Below are positions 5,701 through 6,682 of a stretch of 6,682 nucleotides of DNA, piece by piece (positions within the stretch are counted from its first letter, which is position 1; each line of letters opens with the position of its first letter). The notes beneath the pieces were generated by a model. The model ran no database searches. It was given only the letters and a program-made list of their open reading frames with translations, and was not told the DNA's origin. The translations under genes were made by a program, and so were the position numbers. The DNA comes from Planctomycetia bacterium. Lineage in GTDB: Bacteria > Planctomycetota > Phycisphaerae > Phycisphaerales > SM1A02. Location of the stretch: assembly GCA_009936695.1 (NCBI GenBank), contig JAACEA010000101.1, positions 1 through 6,682 of the forward strand, given 5' to 3'.

Positions 5701-6006
5701 ATGAACAAGCTCATCCCCCTCTTCGTGTTCACCCTTCTCGGTTCCCTCGTCGTGGTCGAGCCGGCGCTCGCCGCCGACGGCGACATGCCCAACTGGGGCT
5801 CGGGTATCGGCAAGGGCATCGCCGCCGGCCTCGCGGTCATCGGTGCTGGCATCGGCATCGGCCGCATCGGCGCCGGGGCCTGCGAAGCCACCGCCCGCCA
5901 GCCCGAGATGGGCGGCCGCATCTTCGTGAACATGATCCTCACCGCCGCCCTCGTCGAAGGTGTCGCCCTGTTCGGCGTCGTCGTCGGCTTCCTCATGGTC
6001 GGCTGA
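5701..6006 (+). CDS. atpE: ATP synthase Fo subunit c (proteolipid) with signal-peptide-like N-terminus
   Basis: The 101-residue product has a hydrophobic leader ending in EPALA-AD, with a plausible signal peptidase site after A24, leaving a mature chain of about 77 residues, the normal c-subunit size. Helix 1 has the glycine ladder GAGIGIGRIGAGA; the polar loop is ARQPE; helix 2 contains the ion-carrying E86 in ALVEGVALFG. The Gln and Ser/Thr ligands that define Na+-binding c-rings are not present (Ile at the Gln32-equivalent and Gly87 after the Glu), which favours protons. Rotation of the ring of these subunits drives ATP synthesis. ATG 5701 has GGAG at 5685-5688, a long 12-base spacing. An in-frame ATG at 5632 would add 23 polar residues before the leader and is less likely. 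It lies 104 bp after atpB, and a strong hairpin follows. Confidence 0.93.
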   Translation: MNKLIPLFVFTLLGSLVVVEPALAADGDMPNWGSGIGKGIAAGLAVIGAGIGIGRIGAGACEATARQPEMGGRIFVNMILTAALVEGVALFGVVVGFLMVG

Positions 6007-6019
6007 GATCGCGAACACC

Positions 6020-6054
6020 GTTCCGGCTCCGTCGACCCTCGCCGGAGCCGGAGC
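6020..6054 (+). other. Strong hairpin between atpE and atpF
   Basis: Arms 6020-6031 and 6043-6054 form a 12-bp stem with one G-U pair and an 11-base loop. It occupies nearly half of the 76-base gap. Only a weak T-containing run (ATTCCCCTT) follows, so full termination is unlikely because atpF must still be expressed. The position fits a 3'-stabilising or partial-termination element that would raise atpE expression relative to atpF, matching the many c subunits per enzyme. That role is inference from position and structure. Confidence 0.55.
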
Positions 6055-6072
6055 ATTCCCCTTCGGACCGAC

Positions 6073-6076
6073 GGAG
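6073..6076 (+). promoter_or_regulatory. Shine-Dalgarno of atpF
   Basis: GGAG lies 6 bases before ATG 6083. It favours this start over the in-frame ATG at 6128 (residue 16), which has no comparable site. Confidence 0.6.
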
Positions 6077-6082
6077 CGTCGA

Positions 6083-6616
6083 ATGCCTGTCTCACTTCTT
6101 TTTGCGGCTGCTGAGAACCCCGATCCCATGGCTTCGGAGCCCTGGGTCGCGGGCACGGCGCTCGTGGTCTTCGTGGTCGCCTTCGGTTTTCTCTATCTCA
6201 AGGTCTGGCCCGTCATCACGAAGGGCCTCGACGACCGGAACGACAAGATCCTCGGCGAGATCAAGGCCGCGGAGGACGCCCGTTCCCAGGCGAGCCAGGC
6301 ACTGGCCGATTACGAGAAGAGTCTCGCCGAGGCTCGCGAGCAGGCGCAGCAGACCATCGCCGAGGCCAAGGCCGAAGCCCAGCGTCTCGGCGACGAGATG
6401 AAGGCCGCGAACGAGCGTGAGCTCGCGGAGCGGATGGCCCGGGCCAAGGCGGACATCGAGTCCGCCCGCAAGGCCGCGGTCGCCGACATCCACGCCAACG
6501 CCACCGAACTCGCGGCCGCGGTCGCGGGCAAGATTCTCAAGCGGGAGATCAATCCCGCGGATCAGGCTCGTCTCGTCGAGGAGAGCCTTCGAGAACTCGA
6601 CGGCGCCGGCGTCTGA
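6083..6616 (+). CDS. atpF: ATP synthase Fo subunit b (peripheral stalk)
   Basis: The 177-residue protein is a typical b-subunit: a short polar N-terminus, one membrane helix at about 20-44 (ending LYLKVWPVI), then a long charged coiled coil to about 145 and a C-terminal region thought to contact the delta subunit. The junction carries the family pattern of a Trp-Pro turn followed by LDDRNDKI and an Ala/Glu/Arg heptad region (AAEDAR, AEAREQA, AEAKAEAQ). It is a little longer than E. coli b (156), and the first 15 residues include a hydrophobic MPVSLLFAAA stretch that might act as a weak leader. Dimeric b holds F1 against the rotating c-ring. atpH would be the expected next gene, but the window ends first. 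Confidence 0.93.
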   Translation: MPVSLLFAAAENPDPMASEPWVAGTALVVFVVAFGFLYLKVWPVITKGLDDRNDKILGEIKAAEDARSQASQALADYEKSLAEAREQAQQTIAEAKAEAQRLGDEMKAANERELAERMARAKADIESARKAAVADIHANATELAAAVAGKILKREINPADQARLVEESLRELDGAGV

Positions 6617-6658
6617 CCCCTCTTCGCATTCCTGACCCACGGATCACCACCCGCCCCC

Positions 6659-6682
6659 CACACACACACACACGCACACACA
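6659..6682 (+). repeat. CA dinucleotide repeat at the right edge
   Basis: Seven CA units, one CG unit at 6673-6674, then four CA units run to the last base of the window. It is preceded by a C-rich stretch (ACCCGCCCCCC). Such a microsatellite is unusual in a GC-rich bacterial atp operon. It lies just downstream of atpF, where the atpH leader would be expected. It may be genuine or may mark the ragged end of an assembled contig; the window alone cannot tell. Confidence 0.85.

Noticed and set aside
5701..6006. Na+-specific c-ring
   Set aside because: The Gln on helix 1 and the Ser/Thr after the ion-binding Glu are absent, so protons are the better guess.
5602..6156. 184-codon minus-strand frame across atpE
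   Set aside because: Antisense to atpE, with biased Asp/Ala/Gly composition and no domain.
1..6682. CRISPR array, tRNA/rRNA, insertion sequence, toxin-antitoxin or defence genes
   Set aside because: No spaced direct repeats, cloverleaf, transposase motif or defence domain was found on either strand.

Overview
This is a GC-rich, densely coding bacterial chromosomal segment (or a short contig) of housekeeping genes for ion transport and energy conservation. The features that hint at lineage are a c-subunit (AtpE) with a cleavable-looking signal peptide, an atpZ-atpI pair at the head of the ATP synthase operon, an a-subunit (AtpB) with a long His/Asp/Glu-rich tail, and a free-standing nuoI. Together these recall Planctomycetota, perhaps the Phycisphaerae. 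That placement is an inference from gene style, not a phylogenetic result.

Layout. Positions 1-82 hold the last codons of an unidentified plus-strand gene. Positions 179-3106 carry trkA and trkH, an apparent two-gene operon for the Trk potassium-uptake system (RCK-type nucleotide-binding gate protein plus membrane channel subunit). A convergent GC-rich hairpin separates trkH from nuoI (3137-3691, minus), which encodes the two-cluster ferredoxin-like subunit of respiratory complex I and has no other nuo gene beside it. A 91-bp divergent region then leads into a plus-strand ATP synthase operon: atpZ-like (3783), atpI-like (4073), atpB (4631), atpE (5701) and atpF (6083). The window stops in a CA dinucleotide repeat after atpF, where atpH, atpA and so on would be expected.

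How the genes work together. Complex I, to which NuoI belongs, pumps protons. The F1Fo ATP synthase uses the resulting gradient, with AtpB, AtpE and AtpF forming the Fo motor and AtpZ/AtpI as accessory membrane proteins. Trk potassium uptake is electrically coupled to the same membrane potential. No mobile element, CRISPR array, tRNA or rRNA is visible, and no intergenic gap exceeds about 105 bases.

I see no clear undescribed system. The points worth a second look are mostly small-scale: apparently near-leaderless divergent starts for nuoI and atpZ, a strong hairpin between atpE and atpF, a perfect palindrome just before trkH, a degenerate second nucleotide-binding motif in TrkA, the His/Glu exchange in AtpB, and the CA repeat at the right edge.
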